Assembly: GCA_034440615.1 (NCBI GenBank)
Contig: JAOTOM010002893.1
Location: 58,812 to 122,811, forward strand
Direction: 5' to 3'
DNA from: Ashinkailepas kermadecensis
Taxonomy: Eukaryota; Arthropoda; Thecostraca; Neolepadidae
DNA length: 64,000 nt
Shown here one piece after another: positions 12,560 through 26,300 of this stretch. The stretch's first letter is position 1. Each line of letters starts with the position of its first letter. A program made the position numbers and the translations under genes. Below the pieces are notes generated by a model, which saw nothing but the letters and a program-made list of their open reading frames with translations, was not told where the DNA came from and searched no databases.

Positions 12560-12830
12560 TATGCTTCAATGTGTTTTATGAATCCTTGGAATTTATCATT
12601 CCAATGCAATGTTTATGAATGTGACTAAGATGATGGGATCACTTATTTTATCTGCAAATGCTTACTTTTCAGGTTGCAAGCAAAATAGCACCAAATAAGG
12701 GTGCACCATTTGCAAGCACCAATGCCACCATTTAGGTGGCATAGCATAAAAATAAATGTTTTAAAAAAATGCAGCATAACCTAACCTAACCTATCCTAAC
12801 CTCCTTTTGGAGAAAAAGCTTTGTTTGCTA
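12560..12830. mobile_element. Partial foldback-family element
   Basis: TGTTTATGAATGTGACTAAGA, then GCAAATGCTTACTTTTCAGG and a CCTAACCTAACC cluster at about 12779, follow the same order as in the element at 7205-7470. Only one arm is obvious. Confidence 0.55.
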
Positions 12831-14360
12831 TGTCTTGGAATATTATAATCTTGAATGCGCCATGAACACCAGATGAAAGCAGCATACATGTTATGACATT
12901 ACAGTATACGGAAACCATTAGATGGCACTAAAAAGTCATGCCAAATATCATATATACAAAAATTTGGTAAGCATATTTGGCATGACACGTAGACATGTAA
13001 GCATATTTGGCATGGTATGACATTATAGAGCCACTATCTGCTCTCTAGCCCTGTGTGAAGTAATAGGAAAGTAAAGTATTTTGTGGAGTAAGTGGGAATT
13101 ATCTGAGATGCAGGTTATCAAATTGATTTAATAATTATGTCTGTGTATCAGTATATACATGTCGGAATTTCTCCAGAGCTTTAAGGGCAGCATTAAAGTG
13201 CATTTTGTGGAAATATCCCCATTTCCAACTATGATGCTTTTGTCAACTCAATTTGCTTGTGAATTACCATGCATAATTAACGCCATTTTCATACTAGAGT
13301 GCATATGCATTGGATCATTCTTTTTCCATGGTCACATCCTATACTGTAAGTCTTAGTAACTTGAAGTGCACTGTATGCATCAGCTGGTTCACAGAGACCC
13401 ATGAGCCCTAAAGGAAAATGCACACTGAGTGCACTTGGGATACAATTTGGACCAACTACAGTGCAAAGATGCTATTAAGAAGAGGATTTGCGGTCATGCA
13501 TGCCTAAAATAAAGCACTAAGCCACCTCTTTTTATGACAAGTAAGGTGCACTTTTTCTGGGATAGCAAATAATGTCAACATTTGGTAGGAATACCTGGTA
13601 GTAATGTTGGAGAAGAACTGCATTCATTATATCTGTGGTCATCTCTTATTCCAAAATGGTGTGGAAAAGGGGCTGAAACATGTATGTGTGTATTCATACC
13701 AATATTATAAGCTTCAGTACACTGGATATTAAATTTCAGGTCAATATCAATTGAAGTTTAATAATTCTAGGGAGGGGGTTGGTCACCTTGTGGCCTTAGT
13801 CTGGGATACACTCATGGTAAGTGCTATTGACAGGCCTTCAAGGATGGTGCAGGGGAAAAGTCAAGCTTTTTATCTGGATGTCTCCAAATGTTTGCTTGAA
13901 AAACCAAGGAATCCACAGCTTTAAGCTGCTGTTCACACCACCTTCCCTTCCCCATCAACAGAAACACCTATATTTCATGGGCTGGATTTTACATTGGAGG
14001 TCGAAGCCCCTTTCAGTGATTAAGGCTCAAAGTTCACACATCCCAGATAGAGTAGCGTGGACAGTGGCGTACCTAGGATTTGCATGTGGGGGCAAACATA
14101 TTTTGAGGTGGCTCAAGCAATACTGATACAGATAGTTGCTGGATTTGGACCAGTATTTTTCATAAGTACCCCTTATTATTTTATGCTAAGATGAGTAGGA
14201 ACAACTTAATTTGGTGCTGCAAGGTGCCAAACCTATCACCATCGTTCTGAAGTCAGTAGATTTCAACCATCTCCCTCCTGTTCAAATGCCTCTGAAATGG
14301 CCAGCAATAAAATCATATATTCATATATCATTGGGGTTTTCATATATTACCATTTCATAA
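12831..14360. other. No gene seen
   Basis: AT-rich sequence without supported exons. It holds the dispersed GTGGCGTACCTAGGATTTG repeat at about 14063. No RNA gene was recognised. Confidence 0.4.
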
Positions 14361-14371
14361 TCTGAAATGGC

Positions 14372-14375
<4 letters not shown>

Positions 14376-14448
<73 letters not shown>
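14376..14448. repeat. TA microsatellite
   Basis: An uninterrupted TA dinucleotide run of roughly 70 bases, with further imperfect TA runs to about 14515, directly upstream of the LINE fragment. Confidence 0.95.
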
Positions 14449-14449
<1 letters not shown>

Positions 14450-14513
14450 TATATAAATGTTACATTATATATATGTTATATATATATATGTGTATATATA
14501 TATATGTATATAT

Positions 14514-15900
14514 TTATGTTCTTACACCAGTTTGTAACAGAACCAACTAGGCAGGGCTCATTCTTGGACCTTGTCTTCTCGGATTTAAGTGATTTAGTTC
14601 AAGACTTGACTGTAGGAGAAACTCTGGGAAGAAGTGACCATAACATAGTGAGATTCAAGGCACATGTAGCAGGGACAATCAAGGATAATTTGGCAAAGGT
14701 TCCAAATTTTAACAGGGCAGACTTTGACTGCATGAGAGCAGCTTTTTAAGTGCCATAAAATGGGAATAAGGATTCTCCGATTTAAATGCCTGTGAAATGT
14801 GGGAAAAGTTCAAATCTTACTTCAGGGAAATTCAGATTAGACATGTACCCCAAAAGCAAAGGCATAAAAGAAGAGTAGGAAAGCCAGCATGGCTTACACC
14901 AGATTTGACAAAAGCAATTAAGGCTAAGAAAGATGCATTTAGAGTATTTAAGGAAGCTTCAAATATAGTAAATCTAAGGTTGTATCAAAAAGCTAGAGAT
15001 GCTGTGAAGCAGAAAGCCAGAGCAGCAAAGCGAGCAAAATAATTGGATTTGGCTAAGAACTGTAATGGGGACAGTAAAAAGTTCTTTAGTTTCTACAAGC
15101 TAAGTAAAGTTTCATGCACAATTGGTCCACTGGAAGTAAATGGGATTATATTGAGTGAGGATGGTGAGATGGTTGAGGAATTGAGCAAGCAGTTTAAATC
15201 AGTGTTTACATTGGAGGATGTGACTAATCTGCCAACTGTGAACCACAGCTCAGCGACAGGTGATCAGTTACATGATGTTGATTTCATTGACATTGATGTT
15301 GTTTTGAATTATGTCAGGAAAATAAAGCCAAACAAGGCAGCAGGACCTGATGGAATTTAACCTAGGGTATTGCGGGAAGCTGAAAAAGAATTGGCAATTC
15401 CACTCAGTATAATATTTTGTAGATCAGTTTCACAAAATGAAATTCCAACCGATTGGAAAAGGGCAAATGTAGTTCCTATTTTCAAGAAAGGAGAAAGAGG
15501 GAAAGTTGAAAACTATAGGCCAGTAAGCCTCACATCACTAGTCTGCAAGGTACTTGAATCAATTATCAAGGATAAAATAGTTAGTTTTCTGGAAGGAAAC
15601 AGTGATTCAAGATACTCAACATGGGTTTAGAAAAGGGTGATCGTGTCTCACAAATCTCTTGGACTTTTTTAATTTTGCTACAGAACAATTTGATAAGGGA
15701 AGTCAGGTTGATGTCGCATATCTTGACTTTAGCAAGGCCTTTGACAAGGTACCTTCATAAACGGTTAATGATGCAACTTCAGGCCCATGGTATTGTGGGT
15801 AACTTCCTAAAATGGATAGGGTTGTGGCTTTCAGATAGACAGCAGAGTGATGCTAAATGGTACAAAATCATGCAAAATGTTCTTAGTGGAGTCCCCCAGG
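14514..15900 (+). mobile_element. CR1-like LINE fragment (endonuclease end and reverse transcriptase)
   Basis: Translation in sequential frames gives the end of an APE-type endonuclease ([28 protein letters not shown]), a basic linker (GKPAWLTPDLTKAIKAKK), then reverse-transcriptase blocks KPNKAAGPDGI, IPTDWKRANVVPIFKKG and YRPVSLTSLVCKVLE, a frame-shifted LDFSKAFDKV region, and finally GVPQG at 15890. Stops at about 15040 and 15358 and several frameshifts show it is dead. The order and motifs fit the CR1 clade of non-LTR retrotransposons. The 5' end is cut at a TA microsatellite. The 3' part (FADD box onward) is missing because another element begins at 15903. Confidence 0.85.
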
Positions 15901-17865
15901 GGCAGACTTGTGCTCGACTCGAGTTGAATCGAGAATCGACTCATGAATCAATTCGTTTTTGGATGAGTCGTGAGTTCAATCGATTCTTTTCCTAAAAACA
16001 TATCTTGAGTTGTGAGTTGAATCACATCTTTTTTTTTTTTAAATGAGTTCAATCACGAGTCAATAATTTGAATGACTGAGTCATTTGAGTCTTGCGACTC
16101 AAATGCAAGTTATGAACAAATGATATAAAGCATGCATCTGTGTAAATAGTATGCCATGACACAAGGTAGGGAGTAAAAACACAGTATAATTATTAATGCT
16201 TAACATTACAATTGTGAACTTATCAGCTGCCAGTGAGTAAGGAATGAGGTGTACTTAAGTTATTTACCAAAAAGGGATAACAATAACTACAAAAAAGTAT
16301 TAATGCTAAGCTTGGTATTCACAATCAGAATCATGCTTGAGTCAATTCTAGTGCCAGAAACACAACACAGAAATGGGATGTGATTGTGAAAAATAATAGG
16401 GAACTGAAACGACCTTGCACTTTTTTGGGAACAGGCATTTGCACTGAATAATTTGCGTCGGTTTGTGTGACAAATAACAAACCCAAGTTGCCCTTACAAG
16501 AAGGTAGATCAAAATGTTTCTTCAAGCCCACATGACGTCATTCGAAGTTAAAAAAATATGGTAGAAATTTGGTTGCAGAACTTTTCTCAAATCATACGCA
16601 ATGGTCACTTTAATTTGCTTCCTAGCAAATATATTTGTATTCCGCTCACCAGGTGAGGTATAATCTTTTCCCATTCTTTCCAGTGAGCATTTGTTCCAAC
16701 ATATTTTATTCTCATGCATAGACAAGGTCTGATTTGTGCATTGTAATTCGGCGTTTGGAGAGAAATATTTTGGAGTCATCCAGTATGGAGAATATTTTTA
16801 TTCAAACCTTATGCATGGTAACTCAACTTGCACCCATTTCAGTGAATTTTGGGCACTTTTCCTTGATCACAGCAGTTCGTTGTCAAAAGTTAATAACTTA
16901 GGAGCTTCAACTTCCAGATGAAAAAACAACAAATAATTTTCTGGAAAGGATAATGTTCAGGATCCCCAAAATCTAGGATCAGCCTATTTTTCCAAACATT
17001 TACCTACCTACCTACATTAACATACAGCAGTTGTTGAAAACAGTTTTTCCAGACCAGCTAGACCCAGGGCATGATGCTTTCTTCCTTGGTGAATCTTGCA
17101 TGGATTGTTGATGATACATGCATAATTGAACATTTATGTACAACACCATTGTGATCTAGGAATGCCCTCCTGCAACTTGCAACTCAACTGAAACTCTCCT
17201 GCCAATGGGGAGAAGAAGCTATGGAGCACTTAGCGCCCCATTGACTGTCCTTTCTTCCGCTCTTGAATGAGGGTGACAACTTGAACATGTAAAATGGATG
17301 GTAGAGGGAGCCTACCAATATCAGGAACAAACCCTTTATTTCGGAGGCATTTGATGGTGAGCCTGCCGTAAATGGTACATTGTTGGGCAGGACGATTATT
17401 ACTGGGTCATTTAGGGTACCCTTTGATGAAGCTAAAGAATAGGTCTTTAAATTAGAATACGTCAAAGTACCCTATAATGCCATAAAATATGCAAGATAGC
17501 ATAGAAAAAGTTGGTAAAATTGGGTGTAAACCAATGGTGAAGAGAAACCCTCAAGCCTGCTACCAAACAAACTTTGTGGGGGCAACAGACCAACGCAATC
17601 ATATTCTGTGCAGATACCTATTGCAGTGCAGAACCTGGGTGCCATGTTGCAGTTAGGTGATGTGTGTCAGGTATATGATTCAGGTTGTGTGTGCATCATG
17701 CTGATGTGGCTTGAGGTATTATGCACTCATTGCTTTGCATATGCATTGACAACCATTCATCTCGTTAATCTGTTTGAGTCAATTACTTTATGCACATGCA
17801 CGTTCATTTATCTGTATATTTATCCTATATATCAACCATTACAGTGCATGACGAATGATAAATAA

Positions 17866-18046
17866 TGTGAGGTGAAAACAAAGTTATAGCAAAAATAATA
17901 TATCCAACAGATGTTTCGATGTTGGAGCATCTTCGTTAGTGTGAATAAATACTGATGCCCTTCTTTAATTAGACAGATGAAGATGAGTTGACATCAAACT
18001 GTCTGTCAAATAAATTATTTTTGCTATAACTTTGTTTTCACCTCAC

Positions 18047-18050
<4 letters not shown>
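17866..18050. mobile_element. Small hairpin MITE
   Basis: TGTGAGGTGAAAACAAAGTT at about 17867 is repeated inverted as AACTTTGTTTTCACCTCACA at about 18027. The arms are about 40 bp around a ~100-bp loop, and the right arm abuts a TA microsatellite. It codes for nothing. Confidence 0.65.

Positions 18051-18108
<58 letters not shown>
18048..18108. repeat. TA microsatellite
   Basis: A TA dinucleotide run of about 60 bases, followed by imperfect TA/TATATG sequence to about 18175. Confidence 0.9.
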
Positions 18109-18112
<4 letters not shown>

Positions 18113-18819
18113 TATATGTATTATATTATATTTTATATATATATATATATATTATATGTATATATATATATATAAATAGTGTGTGAGCAGTGCACACAAA
18201 ATCATATGGCTTATGAGTCTGATACCATTGAGTCGGATCTGAATCTATTCAAATTTATGTTTGAGTCATGAGTTGAATCGGATCTCTGTAGCTCTGAGTC
18301 TGAATTGAGTCGAATCAAATAATTTTGACCTGCTGTGAATCATGAGTTGAATCGGATCTCAAGATCTATGAGTCAAATGTGAGCCGATTCACAAAATTTG
18401 AGTCGAGCACAAGTCTGCTGGCAAGAGAACAAATGTCAGAGCCACATCAAATGTGTAGTTTTGCTCCTGCAATATGCACCCTATGGCATTTGATGGTTGC
18501 AGGGATGACCCCCTCCCTGCCCCAGCAGATGATTGCTGTTGTCAAGCCCAAGATCATATGCAGCCATAGCCAACCAGTGACATCATAAGCCAGGTTGTCC
18601 TCAGCTTTTTGCTACCAGGTCATGTGGGCTTGGGAACAAGATCAAGCAAGCAGACCTGACATAATGGTTGGCATAAATGAGAAGCAATCAGTAATTGTAA
18701 TTCTAGCAAAAATTTCAATAACAGAATAGTTATACAAGCAATGCTGCTGAATTAATAACAATTAAACTGGCTAATATTGGCAAATAATGATCCCTTTACC
18801 AGTTCACTTGGAGTCTGCA

Positions 18820-18941
18820 TGGGTTCGAATGTTACAACCGACTGCATTACCGAGTCCACCGGCGACCAATCAGCGTGAGAGGTTGGCGACGCTATATGAC
18901 TTAGTGGTTGAATGTGTCATTAAAAAACTCCAAGGTTCTTC
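18820..18941 (+). mobile_element. SINE family 2, 5'-truncated copy with TSD
   Basis: The body contains GGGTTCGAATGTTAC (B-box region), CATTACCGAGTCCACC, the core CGACCAATCAGCGTGAGAG and TTGGCGACGCTATATGAC, and ends AAGGTTCTTCTTC. It is flanked by the direct repeat TTCACTTGGAGTCTGCA at 18803-18819 and 18942-18958, the mark of retroposition. A near full-length relative lies at 60909-61083. Confidence 0.8.
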
Positions 18942-19537
18942 TTCACTTGGAGTCTGCAATCAGCTCTACCAGCTCATCACATGGCTGCCAGGTGACATCA
19001 TTAGATCTATGGTTAAATTAGCAAGGGGTTGAGTTAAAGCATCAAGAAGAAGTAGATACATTGAGGGTGGTAGGTACTATCCAGGCCGTAAAGTATGGAA
19101 GATAGCTTGAGGTATGCTATGCATACCAGGTGGTGTTAAAAGGTGCATTGCCACTTGGAAGAATAAGTACACCATGGACAATACAAAAATAACTGTTAAA
19201 AAGGCAATTATGCTACATTAATGTAATACCAATTATAAAATATGCAGGGTTTCTCACCAATTCTGCCTGAATATATCAATATCAATAAAAGCAGTTATTC
19301 AAAGGCATGTGGTGCTCTTTTTTTTGGTGGTAGTAAAGAATTGCAATGATCTATTAGCAACATCTGGTGGTGATGGTGCAGACAGTCACAAATGATTTAC
19401 AGCCAAAGTCATGCATCTGTCTGCGGCTGCTGCTTTCATGGAGCACTGTCATTTTTGTTTCTTCTCTTATGTTTGTATGTTACACATGCTCACACCAGCT
19501 TTTGCTGTCGCACCGGTGCGTCCATGCCACACACAGC

Positions 19538-19881
19538 TTCTACATGGGTGCACCATCAGTGCCCAGTGTGTGAAGAGCGTGCATCGGATGAGATCTCTAC
19601 ATGGGTGCACCATCAGTGCCCAGTGTGTGAAGAGCGTGCATCGGATGAGATCTCTACATGGGTGCACCATCAGTGCCCAGTGTGTGAAGAGCGTGCATCG
19701 GATGAGATCTCTACATGGGTGCACCATCAGTGCCCAGTGTGTGAAGAGCGTGCATCGGATGAGATCTCTACATGGGTGCACCTTCAGTGCCCAGTGTGTG
19801 AAGAGCGTGCATCGGATGAGATCTCTACATGGGTGCACCATCAGTGCCCAGTGTGTGAAGAGCGTGCATCGGATGAGATCT
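19538..19881. repeat. 57-bp minisatellite, six copies
   Basis: Six near-identical tandem copies of a 57-bp unit beginning TCTACATGGGTGCACC and ending CATCGGATGAGATC. Since 57 is 19 codons and the unit lacks stops in several frames, frames on both strands stay open through the array. One gives a 19-residue repeat with a CPVCEE core. I take these as by-products of the period. Confidence 0.9.
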
Positions 19882-20390
19882 TGTCAATATTTGCTGAAAA
19901 GAGAATCAAAGGCATTCCATGTGAGGCATTACATGACAGATTGACCAGGGCCCGGTGCCTTTATCTCGCAGATCTCGACCAATATTGTTGTATGGGGTTT
20001 TCCTATGCCCTGAATCAACCTGTACAAATGTTTCGATATTCGATTAAATTCGATCTTGAAACGTTAAAACACAAAGGTTATTGGGCTTTGAAGAGCCTGA
20101 CCTTTGGGCCGGATGGAGTGGCGAGGTCGCCCAGAGCTCAGATAACTTTGTTGTATATATACGGGAGTAAACTCTCTCGAGCGTCATCCTTTCCCAGTAT
20201 GGGTTTCTTGGAAGGAATGCTGGGCATTCCTTGAACTGACGTATCGTTTTATTGTATTTACTTCTGTTGTGTTAATACCTTTTTATTACCATCTCTTCCT
20301 CTTTTCAGGTCAGGATCTGAACCAAGTGTGATCTGTTCAGAGTAGGCACATCGGAACCATTACATACGCAGCCACTGGCATACCCGTGGC

Positions 20391-23300
20391 ATGCGGCTGT
20401 TGGCAAGCCGGTGCCGCCATCTGATGCAGCGGCTGGCCAGCTCGCTATCGTCACGACAGCCGCTCAACTCACTCTGTCCGCGTCACCTCGCCGAGGAGCC
20501 GCCGGCGCGCGCGCGAATGGCCGCTCCACGGATGGACTGGTTGCACTGCCTGTCCGCCGTGCCACTCAGCGACGACGCGCACGTGGGTGCGGGCAGCGGC
20601 GGGCCGTCCCGCGCCCGCCCGCCCGGCGTCGCCTACGTCGAGCCGATGCGCTCTTATCGCGGCACGGTGCTGCGCTTCCTGACCCACGACCTGGGCATGA
20701 GCTCGACAGAGGCGGAGCGCGCCGTCGTCAAGGGCGTGTGTCGGGCCGCGCATGGCGTGCCGACGCTTTCGTCCAATCTGCGGTTCATCATGGATCATGG
20801 CGTGTGCCGCGACCACATCAGGAAGGACTTTGACATACTTGCCATACCGCACAGTGAGTTTTGGTGATATCCCATTGCTGGTCAGCAGTCCAATTGCAGT
20901 GGTTAATTCCATTGTGTTGTGATGCGTTTGTAACGTGGAATGATACCAAACTTGTCGTGCGACTTCCGCTGCTACAACTTCGATCTGGGTTGCACTTGAA
21001 ATACGAGGCAGCTTGTGCCTTTTTATCCAGTTTCATTAAAAGAAATGTATTGGTGTTTCTCTACCATATCGGGGCTTCGAAGTGTGTCCAGTAACTCCGT
21101 TATTTAACAACTTTTCAAGATCAGGTCTAATGGAAATATTATTTGGACTCACATGGGTTGTCTGCACGGATTGTAAGAATTGACTTTCAATCACAGAATA
21201 GCTGTCCGTGAACTGCAGTGTTTGGTGAACTGCTTAATGGAAATTAACGATCTAAAACAGGTTACGGATATATAATGTGTTGACAAAGGCAATGCAGAAG
21301 CCACATTGAAAATCATATGTGACTGTATTAACTGGCTAAATTTATTAATCACAGCCAACGCAAAATGCCCCCCCCCCAAAAAAAAGAGAGAAAAATGCAT
21401 CCGCCATTTAAGTTTGTATGTGTATAGTATTATAAGAAGCACTGCATGCCGGACAAAAAAAAACACCTTTTCATGGGGTTCATTATATTTAGCATTATTT
21501 AAAGTGTTTAGCTAATTTAACCGATCCCTCACAATACAAACAGAGAACAAAGTGTTAGGGCATTATAAGTTCTCATATGGTGACCACTTTTTTATATCTC
21601 CGCTTTCTTCACCTCGTTCATACATTGCGTACGTATTGTGACACATTTGCGCCTGCGCCATTCGGAGATGCCACGAAAATAACTGATAATAAACAAAACG
21701 TTAACATGACGTTTGCACTTGTGATTGAAAGCTATGCGACAACTACATAGTGATAGACTACATGTGAAACATAGTGGTGAGTGAATGAGAAAGCTGCTCA
21801 AAGCTGGTACTACATCAAACCCTAAGAATAGTTTGTTTTTGCATTACAGTCTAATGCTTTTCAGTATCCTTGCTGTTTTAACCTAGCGAGCTCAAGAAAT
21901 TGGTCTTCCCATGTAAAGTATCCGACCAAAAGAGCAATCCATTGAAGAAAAAAACTTCGGGATGGTATATTTATGTGATGCGGAATTATCTATGCTCGTA
22001 GTTTCTTGTCCCGAGAGCAGGGATTTATTATCCATGCTATAAGTATCACTACCCAGAAGTAGGTTATGTTAGAAGACCTATGCAACTCTCTTGTGGTAGG
22101 GCAATAGGCTGCTTTTCATTTAGTAACAATTATGCTACAACTATATATTAATTGTGACCTTCTATTGTCCAGCTCTGCAATGGGTGTGTGCTTGTACGCC
22201 GGTGAAATACGTGGCTGTCAGATAGATGTGCGACTGGGGAGCCAATTAGCGAAACACTTTAAACAATGTTAAATATAATGATCACCATGCAAATATGATG
22301 TATTTTCTGTGCCTCGTAATGTGCACGTCCGGTCGGTGAGTGGCCACTGACCATTGGGCTCCGTCGACCAGGTGAGCTGGTGCGCATGCACCAGCTGATT
22401 GTGCAGCTGCCGGGCAGCGACTACCGCTCATACTACCCGCTGAGTCGGGTCGGCACCAGCCGGATGCTGCAGCTGTTCCAGCGGCTGCCGCTGGCCGACT
22501 CAAACGTGCTGGAGGCGCTGTCAGTCATCCTGAAGGTCAGTCTAGGCGGGTAACATCGCCCGAGCATCTGCGGCCAGCCTCAGAAACCCGGCAGGTTCGT
22601 TGTCGGGTTTTGCCCCCGGGCGTGCTGCTGAATGTGCTGCAATGTGTGCGCTGGTGCAGGCGCTTAGAAACGGCTATAACGGACGGCTTGCAGTGCAGGG
22701 TTAAAATAATGGTTTTTCGTTGGGTGTGAGATGTCAAAATGAGCACAGTAGGACGTCGAAATTTTCCATGGAATTAGTGTCTTATAAAATGCTTCTGATG
22801 CCTTTCAGACACAAACTTGAACCAATGGTGTACTTATGACTACCTTTATCATTGGTTTTGATATTCATAATTTAGTAAGAGCTATATTCTGGATAACGAG
22901 ACTAATGCCTTGCAATAAACTGGTATTGTATGCCATATCACAATATCGGTCATCCCTTTACCCGAAATTGTGTTGCAAAATGTTTGTGTATCACCATACC
23001 TTATCGAGAGCATGAGCATGGTACTTATTAACCAGATACTGTTAGAAAGGAGATGCAGACTTCATAAGCATACATCAAGAAGCAGGATGTCAGTACTTCT
23101 TGGAGAAGTATGGCAATTGAGTGTTCAGAAGGTGGTATATTTCTCACCTGTCGCTACTCTTCGCCCGCGAACAATCGGCGTGAGAGATTGGCGACGCTAC
23201 ATGACTCAACGGTCGACGTGTGGTAAAACCAATAACTAAACCAAGGTGGTATATTCCGCCCTATTTCACGAATAATTTATCACTGTTGCAGTGCGACATG

Positions 23301-26300
23301 CGTCGATGAGGTGAAGTATGAATTGCGCGTCACGCCTTTTTGTTGGTACTCGTTGAGTGCCTTTTCGGGTGACGAGCTGGTAGCTTGATGTAACGACACC
23401 TCACCCACGAAAATAAAAAGCACTGTTCTACTATCCTGATTAGAAGACATGGCCACAGGTGTGTTGTCTGGGCTGAGGGAACTTACATCCCCCAATATTG
23501 CTGACACATGCGTTTACCCCTACTATTCTGGCCTCCAACCATGCCTAAGTTGTCTCCTCAGATTTCTGAAAGAGTCGGTCTCCCTCAAATTGAAAATTCC
23601 CTCGACTTCCACCACAAGAACACAATTGTGGGACCGGGTTAGGTTCGGACTGTTTTGTTCGTAAAATTAAGTTGCTGTAGCTGGAGAGAGTGAGCCGGCT
23701 GCCACGAAACAGCGTGCCGTTAATGCCGAACAATATTAGCTGCACTGAACAATGACTTTCGACGGTTCGGCAAAGCATGTACAGGACTAAGGATGCTTTG
23801 CTTACCGTTGCTGATCAGTCCATTGGTGGATCAGCTCAGATCAGTCCATTGGTGGATCAGATCATATCAGTCCAGGGAAGGCAGCTACTGGGGCGTTTGT
23901 CCATCGATCAGAGATCGGCGTCTCCCGGATCGGAAAACGGTGTCCCATGAACAAGGCGTGCCTGTACCCATATGCATTTTCTTCACCCGAAGTTGCTACT
24001 CCGGGAGGATGTATTGCGCTATGTCACTTAGATGTTAAGCGAAGAGCAGCCTTTTTATAAACATTCGTGCCCTTGTGTTAGGTCGGAGTGCACTCCTAGC
24101 CTTTTGGATCGGCAGCCTCCATCCGAAGAAATAACGCCTCCTGGACGAGTTAATTAGTTGATCTTTAGGGTCCCCTGGATGAGTGCTCCCACCCCAATTC
24201 AAATGTTTGTATCTGTCAATGCATGATCTGGAGACCTTGGCCATGAGTATTTCGTCACATGAAGATAGAACTGTATCAATGTCTCTCTAGAAGTCTGATG
24301 CTGTTTAGTGGGTTGCCTGTTTTGACTAGACTCGCTGACTTCAGGCGGCACAGCCGTTCGGTCAGCTGCCTAGCTTTGTTGGAGCTTGTACTTGGCGCTC
24401 GATTAAGCTCAGATTTCTTGTTGCAGATTCCAGTTGTGTCCGTTTGTCGGGCTGCCAGTGGGATGTCCTCTCACCTGGCGTTTTTCAAAGCCGAGAAGGC
24501 GGTGAAAAATGCCACACTCCTTATGGGTGAGTATGGAGGTTGCGTCGGAGAATGCATTATTGCCGACCAGACGGTTACCAAACCAGATCAGCGGTGGTCC
24601 TGAGGCGTTTTTGGGCAACTCCACACTGATCGTGAAACATGTGCAAATCCTCGTCCATCGAGCACTTTGCGATGACTTGCTATATGACCTATGCAGTCGA
24701 TGCACCCTGAAGCCCAAATAACTAACTTTGCGATGACTCCATCTCACCTTGTCATGCACCCCGGTTAGGAACGTCCAAATTAGTGAAGGGAAATGGACGG
24801 ATTGTTTTTGCTCGTTGACTTCCTCCTTCGATGAGTTCCCCGAGGTCATCAGGTCAAGCAATAAAGATAGCAAAAACTGAATAGCGTTAATCACAGGTCA
24901 ATCAATAAAGATAGCAAAAACTTAATAGCGTTGTTCACAGGTCAAGCAATAAAGATAGCAAAAACTGAATAGCGTTATTCACAGGTCAAACGAAAATATG
25001 CTTTGCACATATTGGTGTACTTAACACTGCCTTTGAGCAGAATGTCCATCACTGCCATCTTTACCATAGACCAATATATCGGACTTGTTCTCCAGCACTT
25101 TGAAGCCTACACTTAGTCGATCAAAGCTTTCAGCAAAATTATGTTATAGTATGATACGATTCCAGTTGGCCCGAATCATGCGTTGCATGTCATGAATACA
25201 CTGATGTGAAGTGAATAGACGCGCTATATGCCCATTGCAGTCGATGCGCCCCTTAAACCCAAATAACTAACTAACGAAGTGAATAGATCGTTTCGTGACG
25301 CTTGTTTCACTGAATGATGGCGAGGTTCAAGTAGATAAGTAGCAAACTACTTGCGAAAAAACCGTCTTGATGATTCAGCTTTGTGACTGCGGGCTATTTA
25401 TTCTATCTGACTGACTTGCGCGATAGTGACCTAGGGCATCATTGAAAAATAATGATTGGGGGGGGGGGGACACAATACATAGGGGAATGGACGGCCCAAT
25501 TTGGTGGGGCACACTCCATAGGATTCCATGTTGAAAGTTGAATTATTGGGAGCAAGCCGACATTGAGGGGGAAATGCACCCTCACGAATATACAAAAACA
25601 ACAACCATTTTCGACCCGCACAATTTGAATGAACAAGCAGGTAAACAAGGTTCGTTTCATTACTAACCGGGTATCGGGTACCACTGCAGAGCTGAGGTGT
25701 CTTTTGGGCCTGTCATCGCTTTTGCCATTCACATGGCGCGCTCCTACCACTCCCAACAGTCGACCAGCTAGCTAATTCACTAGCTAGTCGTTATTATGCC
25801 TATATTCGTTATTATATATATGACCAGATACTTGTAAATGGCTTCACCCATGACGCCAATTTTAATTTATACACAGATCTTATCCGAGAGAACTGGCTTC
25901 CGCCCCAGCTGGTGGTCCCGATCTCTGGCCCCAACACAGCCCTCCACGCCAGGCAGCCCACGACACGGCCGTAGTGTTCCCGTGCGGTGCGCGATGTCAT
26001 CGTCACCGTCTCGTGTAACGCCGCCCCGGTGTCGGACAGAGCTGGGCGTGCCCGCCGCCGAGATACTGCGCTCGCTGTATGTTCTGCGGGTGTCGGGGAG
26101 TAAGATCAAGCGGCGATACGAGCAGTGCCGTCTACTGGACCGGCCGTTCCGCGTCAGCCACCTCGGACCGGGCGAGACCAACTTCGAAAAGTGAGTGTTC
26201 GCATTCCGTACTGCGGCAGGGGAGGGTCGTACGGCGTACGGAAGGTCGCAATGCCAGGTGCAACTCAACGTTGTCGGCACTCATCGTGTGAGCCGGAGCA

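Larger units (their letters stand above)
15903..18417. mobile_element. Non-autonomous TIR element with GAGTC-rich ends
   Basis: CAGACTTGTGCTCGACTC at 15903 has its exact reverse complement, GAGTCGAGCACAAGTCTG, ending at 18417. Inside each end for about 200 bases lie many copies of GAGTTGAATCG/GACTCAACTC-type words (15915-16110 and 18205-18400). The CAG...CTG termini and subterminal repeats resemble hAT-type elements, but an 8-bp target duplication is not evident (CCCAGGGG left, CTGGCAAG right). The interior has no recognisable transposase. It holds a smaller hairpin at 17866-18050 and a TA array. Confidence 0.6.

Noticed and set aside
19392..20234. 280-codon open frame with CPVC repeats that might look like a zinc protein
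   Set aside because: The array is open in several frames and on both strands because its 57-bp unit lacks stops; there are no splice or start signals and the flanks show no coding character.
24035..24894. Minus-strand open frames of up to 161 codons as genes
   Set aside because: They overlap the phase-consistent third exon of the mTERF-type gene on the other strand and show no family motif.
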